64,000 bases of DNA from Clostridia bacterium (GTDB lineage Bacteria > Bacillota > Clostridia > Oscillospirales > CAG-272). The notes under the pieces are model-generated. The model worked only from the letters and a program-made list of their open reading frames with translations, had not been told where the DNA came from and did no database searches. Shown here piece by piece: positions 1 through 9,777 of the stretch. Location: the NCBI GenBank assembly GCA_017622085.1, contig JAGARU010000111.1:45808-109807 (forward strand). Direction: 5' to 3'. Position numbers and translations under genes: made by a program. Numbering within the stretch: position 1 is the stretch's first letter; each line of letters begins with the position of its first letter.

Positions 1-1
1 T

Positions 2-3000
2 GCTGCCATCTACCCCATCACACCTTCCAGCCCCATGGCGGAGGTAACGGACTCTTGGTCTGCTTCCAACAAGAATATCTTTGGCGAGCCCGCGAAGAAC
101 ATCTTCGGCGAGAACGTAAAGGTTGTTGAGATGCAGTCTGAGGCAGGTGCGGCTGGTGCTGTACACGGCTCTCTCGGTGCCGGTGCATTCACCACCACTT
201 ACACCGCTTCTCAGGGTCTTCTTCTTATGATCCCCAACATGTACAAGATCGCCGGCGAGCTCCTTCCCAGCGTAATCCACGTTTCTGCTCGTTGCGTTGC
301 ATCTCACGCCCTCAACATCTTCGGCGACCACTCCGACGTATACGCATGCCGTCAGACCGGTTATGCTATGCTCGCTGAGACTAACGCACAGGAAGTAATG
401 GACCTCGGTGCCGTTGCTCACCTTGCTACCATCAAGGGTCGCGTACCCTTCCTCAGCTTCTTCGACGGCTTCCGTACCTCTCACGAGGTATCCAAGGTTG
501 CTGCTTGGAACTATGAGGATCTTGCTGAGATGGTTGACTGGGATTCCGTACAGGCCTTCCGTGAAAGAGCCCTCAATCCCGAGCATCCCGTTCTTCACGG
601 CTCTGCCGAAAACGGTGATATCTTCTTCCAGCACAGAGAAGCTTGCAACACCTACTATGACGCTCTTCCCGCAATCGTTGAGGAGTATATGGACAAGGTT
701 AACGCAAAGCTTGGCACGGACTATAAGCTCTTCAACTACTACGGTGCTCCCGATGCAGAGCGCGTAATGATCGCAATGGGCTCCATCTGCGACGTAGCTG
801 AGGAAGTTATCGATTACCTCCTTGCTAAGGGCGAGAAGGTTGGTCTTGTTAAGGTTCGCCTCTACAGACCCTTCGTAGCAGAAAAGCTTGCTGAGGCCAT
901 TCCTGCAACCGCTAAGATCGTTTCCGTTCTTGACAGAACCAAGGAGCCCGGCTCCCTTGGCGAACCCCTTTACCTTGACGTTGTTACCGGCTTGAACGAA
1001 GTTGGCAGAAGCGTAAAGGTTATCGGCGGTAGATACGGTCTCGGTTCCAAGGATACCACTCCCGCTTCCATCTTTGCCATCTTCGCAAACATGGCAGCTG
1101 AGGCTCCCAAGAACCACTTCACCATTGGTATCGTAGACGACGTTACCGGCCACTCTCTTGAAGAGACTGCAGCTCCCGACACCGCACCCAAGGATATGAT
1201 CCAGTGCAAGTTCTGGGGTCTCGGCGGCGACGGTACCGTTGGTGCAAACAAGAACTCCATCAAGATCATCGGTGACCACACCGATAAGTATATCCAGGCG
1301 TACTACCAGTACGACTCCAAGAAGACCAACGGTATCACCATTTCTCACCTTCGCTTCGGTGATTCCCCCATCAAGTCTTCTTACTATATCAACAAGGCAG
1401 ACTTTGTTGCTTGCCATAACAGCGCATATCTGACCAAGTACGATATGATCAGCGACGTTAAGCCCGGCGGTACTTTCCTTCTTGACTGCCCCTGGTCTGC
1501 TGAGGAGCTTGACGCTCACCTTCCTGCATCCGTAAAGAGCTACATCGCCAAGAACAACGTTAAGTTCTACACCATCAACGCAACCAAGCTCGCTCTTGAC
1601 CTTGGTAACGGTAAGGTTAAGAACACCGTTCTTCAGTCTGCATTCTTCTCTCTTGCTAAGATCCTTCCCATCGATGAAGCCATCGAGTACATGAAGAAGG
1701 CTGCTTACAAGTCCTACATTAAGAAGGGTCAGGCAATCGTTGACCTCAACTACGCTGCAATCGACGCAGGTAAGGACGCTCTCGTTGAGATCGCCGTTCC
1801 CGCAGAGTGGGCAAACGCAGGCGAGACTCCCGCACAGGCTGCCGCTACCGGTAAGAGAGCTGACCTTGTTGACTTCGTTAACAACGTGGTTGTTCCCGTT
1901 GGCGCAATGAAGGGTGACTCCCTTAAGGTTTCTGCCTTCATGCCTTACGCAGACGGTACCTTCCCCCAGGGCTCTGCCGCTTATGAGAAGAGAGGCGTTG
2001 CCGTATCCGTTCCTCAGTGGAACCCCGAGACCTGTATCCAGTGTAACAACTGTGCATACGTATGTCCTCATGCTTGTCTCCGTCCTTACGCTATGACTGA
2101 GGAAGAGGCTGCTAAGGCTCCTGAGTGCACCAAGTTCACTAAGGCTCCCGTTGCTAAGACTACCTACAAGTTCACCATGTCCGTATCTCCTATGGACTGT
2201 ATGGGATGTACTCTTTGCGTTAAGGCTTGTCCCGTAACCGCTAACGCGGCTAAGACCGGCAAGGCTCCCGCACTTGAGATGAAGCCCCTTTACACTCAGG
2301 CCGCTCAGCAGGCAGTGTTCGACTACGCAGTAGCTAACGTTTCCGAGAAGCCCGAGTTGATCAACAACACCATTAAGGGCAGCCAGTTCAAGCAGCCCCT
2401 CCTTGAGTTCTCCGGTTCTTGCGCAGGCTGTGCTGAGACCTCTTATGCTCGTCTCGTAACTCAGCTCTTCGGTGAGAGAATGTACATCTCCAACGCAACC
2501 GGTTGTTCCTCCATCTGGGGTGGCTCCGCTCCTGCAACTCCTTACACCGTTAACCGTGAGTCCGGCCGCGGTCCCGCATGGGCTAACTCCCTGTTCGAGG
2601 ATAACGCTGAGCACGGTCTCGGTATGTATATCGGTCAGAAGACCATCCGCGAGAAGCTTATCGGTAAGGTTCGCGCAATGGCAGAGTCTGACAAGGCTTC
2701 CGCAGAGTTCAAGGCAGCAGCAGATGCTTACCTTGCAACCCTTGAGGACGGCAAGGCAAACGAGGCAGCTACCAAGGCACTCGTTGTTGAGCTTGAAAAG
2801 GCAGCAGAGGCTGGATGTCCTGTTGCTCCCGCAATCCTTGCTGAGAAGACCTTCCTTTCCAAGAAGGCCGTATGGATCTTCGGTGGTGACGGATGGGCTT
2901 ACGATATCGGCTTCGGCGGTCTTGACCACGTGCTTGCATCCGGCGAGAACGTAAACATCATGGTATTCGATACCGAGGTTTACTCCAACACCGGTGGACA

Positions 3001-3526
3001 GGCATCCAAGGCTTCCCAGATCGGTCAGGTAGCACAGTTCGCAGCAGCAGGTAAGGCAATCGGCAAGAAGAACCTTGCAGAGATCGCAATGTCCTACGGC
3101 TACGTATACGTTGCACAGGTTGCTATGGGCGCGGACATGAACCAGACCCTCAAGGCAATCACCGAGGCAGAGGCTTACAACGGTCCCTCCATCGTAATCT
3201 GCTACGCTCCTTGTGAGATGCACTCCATCAAGGGCGGCATGCAGAACTGCCAGGCAGAAATGAAGAAGGCTGTTGAGGCCGGCTACTGGCATATGTTCCG
3301 CTTCAACCCTGCACTCAAGGCAGAGGGCAAGAATCCCTTCACCCTTGACTCCAAGGCTCCTACTGCAAACTACCACGACTTCATCACCGGTGAGGCTCGT
3401 TACAGCCGTCTGCAGCAGCAGTTCCCTGAGAGAGCAGAAGCGCTCTTCGAGAAGGCAGAAGTGGTTGCGAAGGCTAAGTACGAAAGACTTACCAAGCTCG
3501 TTGACCTCTACGCTCCCGAGAAGTAA
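2..3526 (+). CDS. nifJ: Pyruvate:ferredoxin (flavodoxin) oxidoreductase, 5' end cut by window
   Basis: Oxidises pyruvate with CoA to acetyl-CoA and CO2, reducing ferredoxin; cytoplasmic, central to anaerobic fermentation. The frame is open from base 2 and reads AAIYPITPSSPM before the first Met at 35. That is conserved NifJ sequence, so the Met at 35 is internal and only a short N-terminal stretch is missing. Two 4Fe-4S ferredoxin motifs lie near nt 2034-2085 (CIQCNNCAYVCPHAC) and 2197-2240 (CMGCTLCVKACP). The C-terminal TPP-binding region has SGSCAGC (nt ~2413) and GGDGWAYDIG (nt ~2881). Length agrees with the single-chain family (about 1170 aa). Codon use is strongly biased, like pgk, tpiA and adhE in this window, suggesting high expression. 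A strong hairpin terminator follows. Confidence 0.97.
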   Translation, partial: AAIYPITPSSPMAEVTDSWSASNKNIFGEPAKNIFGENVKVVEMQSEAGAAGAVHGSLGAGAFTTTYTASQGLLLMIPNMYKIAGELLPSVIHVSARCVASHALNIFGDHSDVYACRQTGYAMLAETNAQEVMDLGAVAHLATIKGRVPFLSFFDGFRTSHEVSKVAAWNYEDLAEMVDWDSVQAFRERALNPEHPVLHGSAENGDIFFQHREACNTYYDALPAIVEEYMDKVNAKLGTDYKLFNYYGAPDAERVMIAMGSICDVAEEVIDYLLAKGEKVGLVKVRLYRPFVAEKLAEAIPATAKIVSVLDRTKEPGSLGEPLYLDVVTGLNEVGRSVKVIGGRYGLGSKDTTPASIFAIFANMAAEAPKNHFTIGIVDDVTGHSLEETAAPDTAPKDMIQCKFWGLGGDGTVGANKNSIKIIGDHTDKYIQAYYQYDSKKTNGITISHLRFGDSPIKSSYYINKADFVACHNSAYLTKYDMISDVKPGGTFLLDCPWSAEELDAHLPASVKSYIAKNNVKFYTINATKLALDLGNGKVKNTVLQSAFFSLAKILPIDEAIEYMKKAAYKSYIKKGQAIVDLNYAAIDAGKDALVEIAVPAEWANAGETPAQAAATGKRADLVDFVNNVVVPVGAMKGDSLKVSAFMPYADGTFPQGSAAYEKRGVAVSVPQWNPETCIQCNNCAYVCPHACLRPYAMTEEEAAKAPECTKFTKAPVAKTTYKFTMSVSPMDCMGCTLCVKACPVTANAAKTGKAPALEMKPLYTQAAQQAVFDYAVANVSEKPELINNTIKGSQFKQPLLEFSGSCAGCAETSYARLVTQLFGERMYISNATGCSSIWGGSAPATPYTVNRESGRGPAWANSLFEDNAEHGLGMYIGQKTIREKLIGKVRAMAESDKASAEFKAAADAYLATLEDGKANEAATKALVVELEKAAEAGCPVAPAILAEKTFLSKKAVWIFGGDGWAYDIGFGGLDHVLASGENVNIMVFDTEVYSNTGGQASKASQIGQVAQFAAAGKAIGKKNLAEIAMSYGYVYVAQVAMGADMNQTLKAITEAEAYNGPSIVICYAPCEMHSIKGGMQNCQAEMKKAVEAGYWHMFRFNPALKAEGKNPFTLDSKAPTANYHDFITGEARYSRLQQQFPERAEALFEKAEVVAKAKYERLTKLVDLYAPEK

Positions 3527-3540
3527 TTTTCAAAACAGAA

Positions 3541-3570
3541 AGACCGACGCATCCGCGTCGGTCTTTTTTT
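3541..3570 (+). terminator. Intrinsic terminator after nifJ
   Basis: A perfect 10-bp stem AGACCGACGC/GCGTCGGTCT with an ATCC loop is followed by seven T. It sits between the convergent nifJ and sigma-factor genes. In the minus direction the T-tract is weak, so it mainly serves nifJ. Confidence 0.93.
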
Positions 3571-3571
3571 A

Positions 3572-5203
3572 TCAGTCAAACACAACAACCGTCTCAGGGC
3601 AGGGTCGGCCAAGCTCGCGGGGGTGGAGCCCACGGTGAATGGCTTCAAAGACGAATCCCATGGTGTGGGGCTCGTAGGGCAGGGTCAACTTTTGCTCCGG
3701 TACGCTCTTTAAGTGGGGCGGAATGCTGACCTTGTGGGTCTTGATGTATTCCGCCATGGGCGCCTTCAAGGCATCCGTAACCGTCACCCTCGCCTCATTG
3801 CAGATGCGCCAGAATTCCTCGTTCTGCTTGTGGGTCAGATGGGGGATCGCCAGCTTCAGGTCGCCGTTTTCCCGACGGAGGAAGCCGTTTGCCTCCAGGG
3901 TAGGGATGGCACTCAGTACCCGGGGATCCATGTCCACCGTTTTTGGATCAATGCCCTTTTCAATGACGGTCAGTAGCTTCAGAACCCACGTCTCCGTCTC
4001 CAGAATGCTGTTGCCCGCAAAGCCGTACTTGCCCACCAGCGTGCCGTTCGGGAAAAGAGAGCTTTCATAATTGATCATCTGGAGCTTTTCGTAGCTTAAA
4101 TACGCATCCATATGGGTGGTGCGCTCTCCGGAAAGGGCGTAGTTTTCCTTGGGGTAGTCACCGTCCGGAAGTGTGGGCTTCGATGTGCGGAGGTGTCCAA
4201 AGGCGATCCAGCGGCCGCCGTTTGGGCGGGTGGGGAACACCTGTGGCTTGACGGTGGCATCCACCGCATGATAGGTTGCATCGTTGGCTATGCGAATCAG
4301 CATAAACCGCTCCAGCGGCAGGCTGTAAAAATCCGTGGCCTTCAGTCGGTCGATGGCGGTTCGGACGGCATTTCCGTAGGCATCGAAGTGATCCTGTACG
4401 AACTGCTCCTGATCCTGGATGTACTTGTTCTCCTCATCGGTGCGGTAGATCACAAAGTCCGTATAGACCTTTCCGTCTCCCATCCGTACCATCAATTCAC
4501 CCTCCACCAGTCGGTTTACAACCGGCTCTACGTAAGCGGCGGCAACGCCAATCGCCCGTGCCAGCTCACTTACAAAAACGGGTCTGTCGTAGGCTAAGAT
4601 CAAAATATTCTGTGCCAAGAGGTCGTCGTTGCAGAGGGACATGGGCTCGTCGTTCATTCCCAACACACCGCTGTTGGCGACCCATAGACTCTCCGGCATA
4701 TAACTGTTTTCTGTGTATTTCTCCATTGTATCCATTCCTTTCTTTAACTGCTTCCGTCCAAAATCCAAGCGGCTCTTTACGGTTCCCTCGGGCAGACCAA
4801 GCTGGCCGGCCAGCTCCTTTACGCCTACACGGTAAAAATAATGCTTGACCAGAATGGTACGATAGGATTCGGAAAGATAGGCAACCTCCTGCCGGATCCG
4901 CTCCGACTCCTCCTCCCGGATCAACTCGCCCACAAAGTCCTCCTCATCCGCGATGTCAAAGGATTCTCCGATGGCGACGGTGGCCATCTGATACTTCCGA
5001 CGTAGCATGTTGTAAAATTTTCGCTCCATGACCGTGTAAAGCCAGGCCTCCGTGTTCTCGGGAGCCGTACCCTTCCGGAGATACGTCAGATACGCCAAAA
5101 GCGTCTCCTGCACCAGATCCTCCGCATCCGCCATGTGGTGGCACTTGGCGTAGGCCGCCGATAGCAGACGGTCCATATGCTTTTGCAGTTCGTTTTGTTC
5201 CAT
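3572..5203 (-). CDS. ECF-like sigma-70 family factor with a ~370-residue C-terminal extension
   Basis: Residues ~1-165 form an ECF-type sigma factor. Region 2 carries HMADAEDLVQETLLAYL and region 4 carries YLSESYRTILVKHYFY followed by a helix-turn-helix (ELAGQLGLPEGTVKSRL). ECF factors are normally 160-200 aa; this one is 543 aa. Residues ~190-255 look like a winged helix (PVFVSELARAIGVAAAYVE), and ~260-543 is an alpha/beta region I cannot assign. The extension may sense a signal or act as a fused regulator. No anti-sigma gene lies next to it. The start is supported by GAGGT upstream of ATG, and a TAAAAT -10 with extended TGA lies about 60-70 nt before the ATG on the minus strand. The sigma call is firm; the role of the extension is unknown. 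Confidence 0.85.
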   Translation of the reverse strand: MEQNELQKHMDRLLSAAYAKCHHMADAEDLVQETLLAYLTYLRKGTAPENTEAWLYTVMERKFYNMLRRKYQMATVAIGESFDIADEEDFVGELIREEESERIRQEVAYLSESYRTILVKHYFYRVGVKELAGQLGLPEGTVKSRLDFGRKQLKKGMDTMEKYTENSYMPESLWVANSGVLGMNDEPMSLCNDDLLAQNILILAYDRPVFVSELARAIGVAAAYVEPVVNRLVEGELMVRMGDGKVYTDFVIYRTDEENKYIQDQEQFVQDHFDAYGNAVRTAIDRLKATDFYSLPLERFMLIRIANDATYHAVDATVKPQVFPTRPNGGRWIAFGHLRTSKPTLPDGDYPKENYALSGERTTHMDAYLSYEKLQMINYESSLFPNGTLVGKYGFAGNSILETETWVLKLLTVIEKGIDPKTVDMDPRVLSAIPTLEANGFLRRENGDLKLAIPHLTHKQNEEFWRICNEARVTVTDALKAPMAEYIKTHKVSIPPHLKSVPEQKLTLPYEPHTMGFVFEAIHRGLHPRELGRPCPETVVVFD

Positions 5204-5332
5204 TTTGTGACCTCGTTTTGAAAGCTTTCACCTATACGTCGTAAAAAAAGGAAAACGGTTCGATGCTTTTTTTATTTTATCATAAATTTTTTCACCTTTG
5301 GGGAAATATTTCGCTTTTGGGGAAGCACAGGC

Positions 5333-5361
5333 TTGTTATTTTTTCGCGGATATGCTAAAAT
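5333..5361 (+). promoter_or_regulatory. Promoter for the U32 gene
   Basis: TTGTTA, 17 nt, TAAAAT preceded by TGC (extended -10). It lies about 36 nt before the U32 start codon, which rules out the longer reading frame beginning at 5298. Two similar CTTTGGGGAA / CTTTTGGGGAA motifs lie just upstream at 5294-5324. Confidence 0.75.
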
Positions 5362-5396
5362 ATAAGATGAGAAAATTTGTGCATAAGGAGACAACT

Positions 5397-6620
5397 ATGG
5401 CAGAGCTTCTTTGCCCGGCGGGCAATTTTGAAAAAATGAAGGCGGCGATCCTGTACGGAGCGGATGCGGTCTATCTGGCCGGCAATCACTTTGGTATGCG
5501 CGCCGCGGCCGATAATTTTACCGACGAGGAGCTGCTGGAGGCCGTGGCCTACGCCCACGCCCGCGGCGTCAAGATTTACGTAACGGTCAATACCATGCCC
5601 CACCCGGCCGAGTATGAGGCCCTGCGCCGCTACGTCACCTTCCTTGGGGAAAGCGGCGTGGATGCGGTCATCGTGTCCGACCTCGGCGTGTTTGCCACCG
5701 TCCGTGAGCTGGCGCCCCATTTGGAGATCCACGTTTCCACCCAGGCCAGCACCGTCTCTGCGGAGGCGGCCAATATGTGGTACAAGCTGGGAGCCAAGCG
5801 TGTCGTTCTGGCCAGAGAGCTGACCCTCAATGAGATCCGCGCCATCCGTAAAAGCATTCCGGAGGATCTGGAGCTGGAGGCCTTTGTCCACGGCTCCATG
5901 TGCATTTCCTACAGCGGACGTTGCCTCTTGTCCAACTTCTATACCGGCCGGGATGCCAACCGCGGTATGTGTGCTCAGCCCTGCCGCTGGAACTTCAATT
6001 CTTGCCCGACCCTCACCGTAGCTGAAGAAAAGCGCCCCGAGTCTCCCTTGCCGATGGAGGAATACCCGGAGGGTACCTTCGTCATGAGCTCCAAGGATAC
6101 CTGCATGATCGAGCACATTCCGGAGCTGATGGAATCCGGCATCAACAGCTTCAAAATCGAGGGCCGCATGAAGAGCGCCTACTACACCGCCGTGGTTGCC
6201 AATGCATACCGCATGGCCATGGACGCATATAATAAGGGGGATTATACCTATGACCCCGCATGGCTTCGTGAGTTAGAATCCGTCAGCCATCGGGAATATG
6301 CCACCGGCTTCTACTTCCATACCCCTTCGGAGGACGCGAACGTGGTAACCGAGGGTGGCTATCTCCGGGAGAAGGCCTACCTCTGCATCGCCTTGACGGA
6401 GTCGGATGGGGAAGGGTACGCCACCTTCGGCCAGCGCAATAAGATCGTCTGCGGCAGTACCGTGGAAATGATCAGCCCCGGCGCCTGCGGCCGTCCCTTC
6501 ACCGTGACGGAAATGTACGACAAGGAGGGCAATCCCATTGAGAGCGCCCCCCATCCCTATATGGAGTTCCGTATGAAGGTGCCGTTCCACGTGCACCCCG
6601 GCGATATCGTCCGCGCATAA
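5397..6620 (+). CDS. Peptidase U32 family protein (TrhP/YegQ-like)
   Basis: 407 aa. The N-terminus MAELLCPAGNFEKMKAAI and the block AFVHGSMCISYSGRCLLSN with following cysteines (GMCAQPCRW) match the U32 signature. The ending INSFKIEGRMKS is typical of this subgroup. Family members are annotated as collagenase-like proteases, but YegQ/YrrO-type members are now linked to tRNA U34 hydroxylation (TrhP); the length and N-terminus fit that group better than a secreted protease, and no signal peptide is present. ATG 5397 has AAGGAG six nt upstream and sits just after the promoter. uppP follows after 21 nt, probably co-transcribed. Confidence 0.88.
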   Translation: MAELLCPAGNFEKMKAAILYGADAVYLAGNHFGMRAAADNFTDEELLEAVAYAHARGVKIYVTVNTMPHPAEYEALRRYVTFLGESGVDAVIVSDLGVFATVRELAPHLEIHVSTQASTVSAEAANMWYKLGAKRVVLARELTLNEIRAIRKSIPEDLELEAFVHGSMCISYSGRCLLSNFYTGRDANRGMCAQPCRWNFNSCPTLTVAEEKRPESPLPMEEYPEGTFVMSSKDTCMIEHIPELMESGINSFKIEGRMKSAYYTAVVANAYRMAMDAYNKGDYTYDPAWLRELESVSHREYATGFYFHTPSEDANVVTEGGYLREKAYLCIALTESDGEGYATFGQRNKIVCGSTVEMISPGACGRPFTVTEMYDKEGNPIESAPHPYMEFRMKVPFHVHPGDIVRA

Positions 6621-6641
6621 AATAAACCTTGGAGGTTTACG

Positions 6642-7457
6642 ATGATTGAAATTTTAAAGTCCATTCTGATTGGCATCATTCAGGGCATCACCGAGTGGCT
6701 TCCCGTGTCCAGCACCGGCCACATGATCCTGCTTGACGAGCTGCTCCATATGGACATCACGTCGGAGTTCAAGGAAATGTTCTTCGTGGTGATCCAGCTT
6801 GGCTCGATTATGGCGGTTCTGACCCTGTATTTCCATAAGCTGAATCCCTTCTCCCCGAAAAAGAGCGCAGACGAGAAAAAGCAGACGTGGACCCTTTGGT
6901 TCCGCGTGATCTTGGCCGCTGTTCCCGCCGCCATCCTCGGACTGCTCTTTGACGATTGGTTTGACGCTCATTTTTATAACTACGTGGTGGTGGCCATCGC
7001 ACTGATCGTCTATGGCGTTGCCTTCCTTCTGGTGGAGCGCCGCAACAAAAACCGCCGCTTCCGGGTAACCTCCGTCTATGATATTGACGCCAAAACTGCC
7101 CTCGGCATCGGCGCCTTCCAGTGCCTGTCCCTGATTCCCGGCACCTCCCGCTCCGGCTCTACCATCCTTGGCTCTACCCTCATCGGCGTCTCCCGCGAGG
7201 CCGCGGCGGAGTTCTCCTTCTTCCTTGCTATCCCCGTTATGCTGGGTGCCAGCGCCTTGAAGCTCCTCAAATTCGGCTTCGCCTTTACGGGCGCGGAGAT
7301 CGGAATTCTCCTTGCCGGCGTCATCACTGCCTTCCTTGTGTCGGTGGTTGCCATCCGATTCCTGATGGGATTCGTTCGTTCCCATACCTTTGCCCCCTTC
7401 GGTTGGTACCGAATCGCCCTTGGCGCCGTCGTTTTGCTCCGTTTTGCCCTCCTGTGA
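6642..7457 (+). CDS. uppP: Undecaprenyl-diphosphatase
   Basis: Membrane enzyme that dephosphorylates undecaprenyl pyrophosphate to recycle the lipid carrier for peptidoglycan; loss or gain alters bacitracin sensitivity. 271 aa, the usual BacA/UppP length. Both family motifs are present: EWLPVSSTGH near residues 18-27 and PGTSRSGST near 165-175, with about eight hydrophobic segments. GGAGG lies seven nt before the ATG. It follows the U32 gene closely, so it probably shares that promoter. Confidence 0.96.
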   Translation: MIEILKSILIGIIQGITEWLPVSSTGHMILLDELLHMDITSEFKEMFFVVIQLGSIMAVLTLYFHKLNPFSPKKSADEKKQTWTLWFRVILAAVPAAILGLLFDDWFDAHFYNYVVVAIALIVYGVAFLLVERRNKNRRFRVTSVYDIDAKTALGIGAFQCLSLIPGTSRSGSTILGSTLIGVSREAAAEFSFFLAIPVMLGASALKLLKFGFAFTGAEIGILLAGVITAFLVSVVAIRFLMGFVRSHTFAPFGWYRIALGAVVLLRFALL

Positions 7458-7509
7458 GGCGCCACTTTTGTTGAAATTCAATTAATTGATAAAAAAATAT
7501 CAAAAACAG

Positions 7510-7538
7510 TTGCCAGCGGGCGGAAAATATGGTATATT
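7510..7538 (+). promoter_or_regulatory. Promoter for pgk
   Basis: TTGCCA, 17 nt, TATATT, about 65 nt before the pgk start. Matches a housekeeping sigma-A promoter. Confidence 0.85.
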
Positions 7539-7605
7539 AAATAGTGGTAAACCATGTAATCACGCAAATTTTTAATTTAAATATAATGGAAGGTTGGAAA
7601 AGAAA

Positions 7606-8904
7606 ATGACTTACAACAAGAAAACCATTGAAGACATTGACGTTGCCGGCAAAAAGGTTCTCGTAAGATGTGACTTTAACGTACCTCTCAAGGACGGCCA
7701 GATCACCTCTGACAAGAGAATCGTTGAGGCTCTCCCCACCATCAAGTATCTCCTTGATAAGAATGCTAAGGTTATCCTTTGCTCCCACATGGGCAAGCCC
7801 CACAGCATCTTTACCGAGGGCTTTGGCCTGACCAAGAAGGAAAAGGCTAAGATTGCCGATCTGCCCGAGGCAGAGCAGGCAGCCGCTACCGAGGCTCTCC
7901 TTGCTAAGGCTAAGGTAGACGACAAGAAGAAGTTCACCCTTAAGCCCGTTGCTGACAGACTGAACCAGTACCTGGACGGCAAGGTAACCTTTGCCGAGGA
8001 CATCGTAGGCGAGGACGCTAAGGCTAAGGTAGCCGCTCTTGAGGGTGGCAAGGCCGTTCTTCTTGAGAACGTTCGTTTCGACGCAAGAGAAACCAAGAAC
8101 AACCCCGAGTTTGCAAAGGAGCTTGCTTCCTACGCTGAGGTTTACGTAAACGACGCATTCGGTACCGCTCACCGTGCACACGCAACCACCGCCGGTGTTG
8201 CTGATTACCTTCCCGCCGTTTGCGGCTACCTCATCCAGAAGGAAATTTCCGTTATGGGTAAGGCTCTTGACAATCCCGCAAGACCCTTCGTTGCCATCCT
8301 TGGCGGCGCTAAGGTTTCCGATAAGATCGGTGTTATCACCAACCTTCTTGACAAGGTAGACACCCTTATCATCGGTGGCGGTATGGCTTACACCTTCTTC
8401 CGCGCTATGGGCTACGGCATCGGTACTTCTCTTTGCGAGGAGGACAAGATCGAGGTTGCAGCAGGCATTCTTGCTTCCGCTCAGGAAAAGGGCGTTAAGC
8501 TTCTTCTCCCCATCGATAACCACATCGGTTCTCACTACGATCCCGAGTGCGAGGATTCCTTTGTAGCTTCCACCGATATTCCCGAGAACTTCATGGGTCT
8601 TGACATTGGTCCTGCTACTGAGATCATGTTCCGCTATGCCATCAAGAACGCCGGCACCGTTGTTTGGAACGGTCCTATGGGCGTTTCCGAGTGGGATAAG
8701 TTTGCTTCCGGCACCAAGGCGATCGCTACTGCAGTTGCAGAGAGCGGCGCGATCTCCATCATCGGCGGCGGTGACTCCGCAGCTGCAATCGAGAAGCTTG
8801 GCTTTGCTGACAAGATGACCCACATCTCCACCGGTGGCGGTGCATCCCTCGAGTTCCTTGAGGGCAAGCAGCTTCCCGGCATTGCATGCCTTCTTGACAA
8901 ATAA
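7606..8904 (+). CDS. pgk: Phosphoglycerate kinase
   Basis: Glycolytic enzyme transferring phosphate from 1,3-bisphosphoglycerate to ADP. About 432 aa, slightly longer than the usual ~390-415 because of an insertion after the HMGKPHS block (a TKKEKAK...[15 protein letters not shown] stretch near residues 70-105). Diagnostic motifs: [11 protein letters not shown] near the N-terminus, the [11 protein letters not shown] nucleotide-binding block, and the C-terminal [13 protein letters not shown] and [16 protein letters not shown] 7606 is chosen over the in-frame TTG at 7594 because the GGAAGG ribosome-binding site abuts that TTG and leaves no spacing. Codon use indicates high expression. tpiA follows. 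Confidence 0.97.
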   Translation: MTYNKKTIEDIDVAGKKVLVRCDFNVPLKDGQITSDKRIVEALPTIKYLLDKNAKVILCSHMGKPHSIFTEGFGLTKKEKAKIADLPEAEQAAATEALLAKAKVDDKKKFTLKPVADRLNQYLDGKVTFAEDIVGEDAKAKVAALEGGKAVLLENVRFDARETKNNPEFAKELASYAEVYVNDAFGTAHRAHATTAGVADYLPAVCGYLIQKEISVMGKALDNPARPFVAILGGAKVSDKIGVITNLLDKVDTLIIGGGMAYTFFRAMGYGIGTSLCEEDKIEVAAGILASAQEKGVKLLLPIDNHIGSHYDPECEDSFVASTDIPENFMGLDIGPATEIMFRYAIKNAGTVVWNGPMGVSEWDKFASGTKAIATAVAESGAISIIGGGDSAAAIEKLGFADKMTHISTGGGASLEFLEGKQLPGIACLLDK

Positions 8905-8922
8905 TTTGTAACGCGACCTTTT

Positions 8923-8960
8923 CGGCGCACGGGCACATGTGCACCGTGCGCCGTTTTCTT
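8923..8960 (+). terminator. Intrinsic terminator between pgk and tpiA
   Basis: Perfect 10-bp stem CGGCGCACGG/CCGTGCGCCG around a GCACATGTGCA loop, then TTTTCTT. It lies between two glycolytic genes with no obvious promoter after it, so tpiA is probably transcribed by read-through at a reduced level. Confidence 0.85.
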
Positions 8961-8987
8961 AAAAAACAAAAAGTGAGGATTTGAATC

Positions 8988-9752
8988 ATGAAAGATACAA
9001 GAAGAACCGTCATCGCCGGCAACTGGAAGATGAACATGACCCCCGCAGAGGCTAAGGCTCTCGTTACCGAGGTGGCTCCTCTGGTTGCAGGTAAGGATAA
9101 GTGCGACATTATCTTCTGCGCACCCTACGTAGACATTTTTGCCGCTCAGGAAGCAGCAAAGGGCACCAACATCAAGATCGGTGCAGAGAACGTTCACTTC
9201 GCCGCTAAGGGCGCTTACACCGGTGAGATCTCTGCTGAAATGCTTACCGCTTGCGGCGTTGAGTACGTAATCATCGGCCACAGCGAGCGCCGTCAGTACT
9301 TCGGCGAGACCGACGAGACCGTTAACCTGAGAACCAAGGCCGCTCTTGCCGCCGGCATGAAGGTTATCCTTTGCCTCGGCGAGGTTAAGGAAGAGCGTCT
9401 CAGCGGCATCACCGACGAGGTTGTTGCTATGCAGACCAAGCTGGATCTGAAGGACGTTACCGCAGAGGAGCTTAAGAACGTAATCATCGCATACGAGCCC
9501 GTTTGGGCCATCGGTACCGGTCTTACCGCTACCCCTGAGCAGGCAGACGAGACCTGCGGCGTGATCCGCGCTACCATCGCTAAGCTTTACGGCGAGGAAG
9601 CTGCAGAGGCCATTACCATTCAGTACGGCGGCTCCATGAACGCAAAGAATGCGGCAGAGCTTCTGGCTAAGGTGAACGTAGACGGCGGTCTGATCGGCGG
9701 CGCGTCTCTCAAGGCAGCTGACTTCGCAGCCATCGTTGACGCAGCACAGTAA
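8988..9752 (+). CDS. tpiA: Triosephosphate isomerase
   Basis: Interconverts glyceraldehyde-3-phosphate and dihydroxyacetone phosphate. 254 aa, standard length. Substrate-loop Asn-x-Lys is visible at the N-terminus (GNWKMNMTP), the catalytic His in IIGHSERRQYFGE, the catalytic Glu in AYEPVWAIGTG, and the phosphate-binding QYGGSMN and GGLIGGASL. GTGAGGA precedes the ATG by eight nt. Placed right after pgk, the common glycolytic order. Confidence 0.98.
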   Translation: MKDTRRTVIAGNWKMNMTPAEAKALVTEVAPLVAGKDKCDIIFCAPYVDIFAAQEAAKGTNIKIGAENVHFAAKGAYTGEISAEMLTACGVEYVIIGHSERRQYFGETDETVNLRTKAALAAGMKVILCLGEVKEERLSGITDEVVAMQTKLDLKDVTAEELKNVIIAYEPVWAIGTGLTATPEQADETCGVIRATIAKLYGEEAAEAITIQYGGSMNAKNAAELLAKVNVDGGLIGGASLKAADFAAIVDAAQ

Positions 9753-9777
9753 AAAAACGAACAACAATAAATAACAG

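Noticed and set aside
2472..2954. 160-codon frame inside nifJ on the plus strand
   Set aside because: Out of frame with NifJ, Ser/Arg/Leu-rich, no ribosome-binding site.
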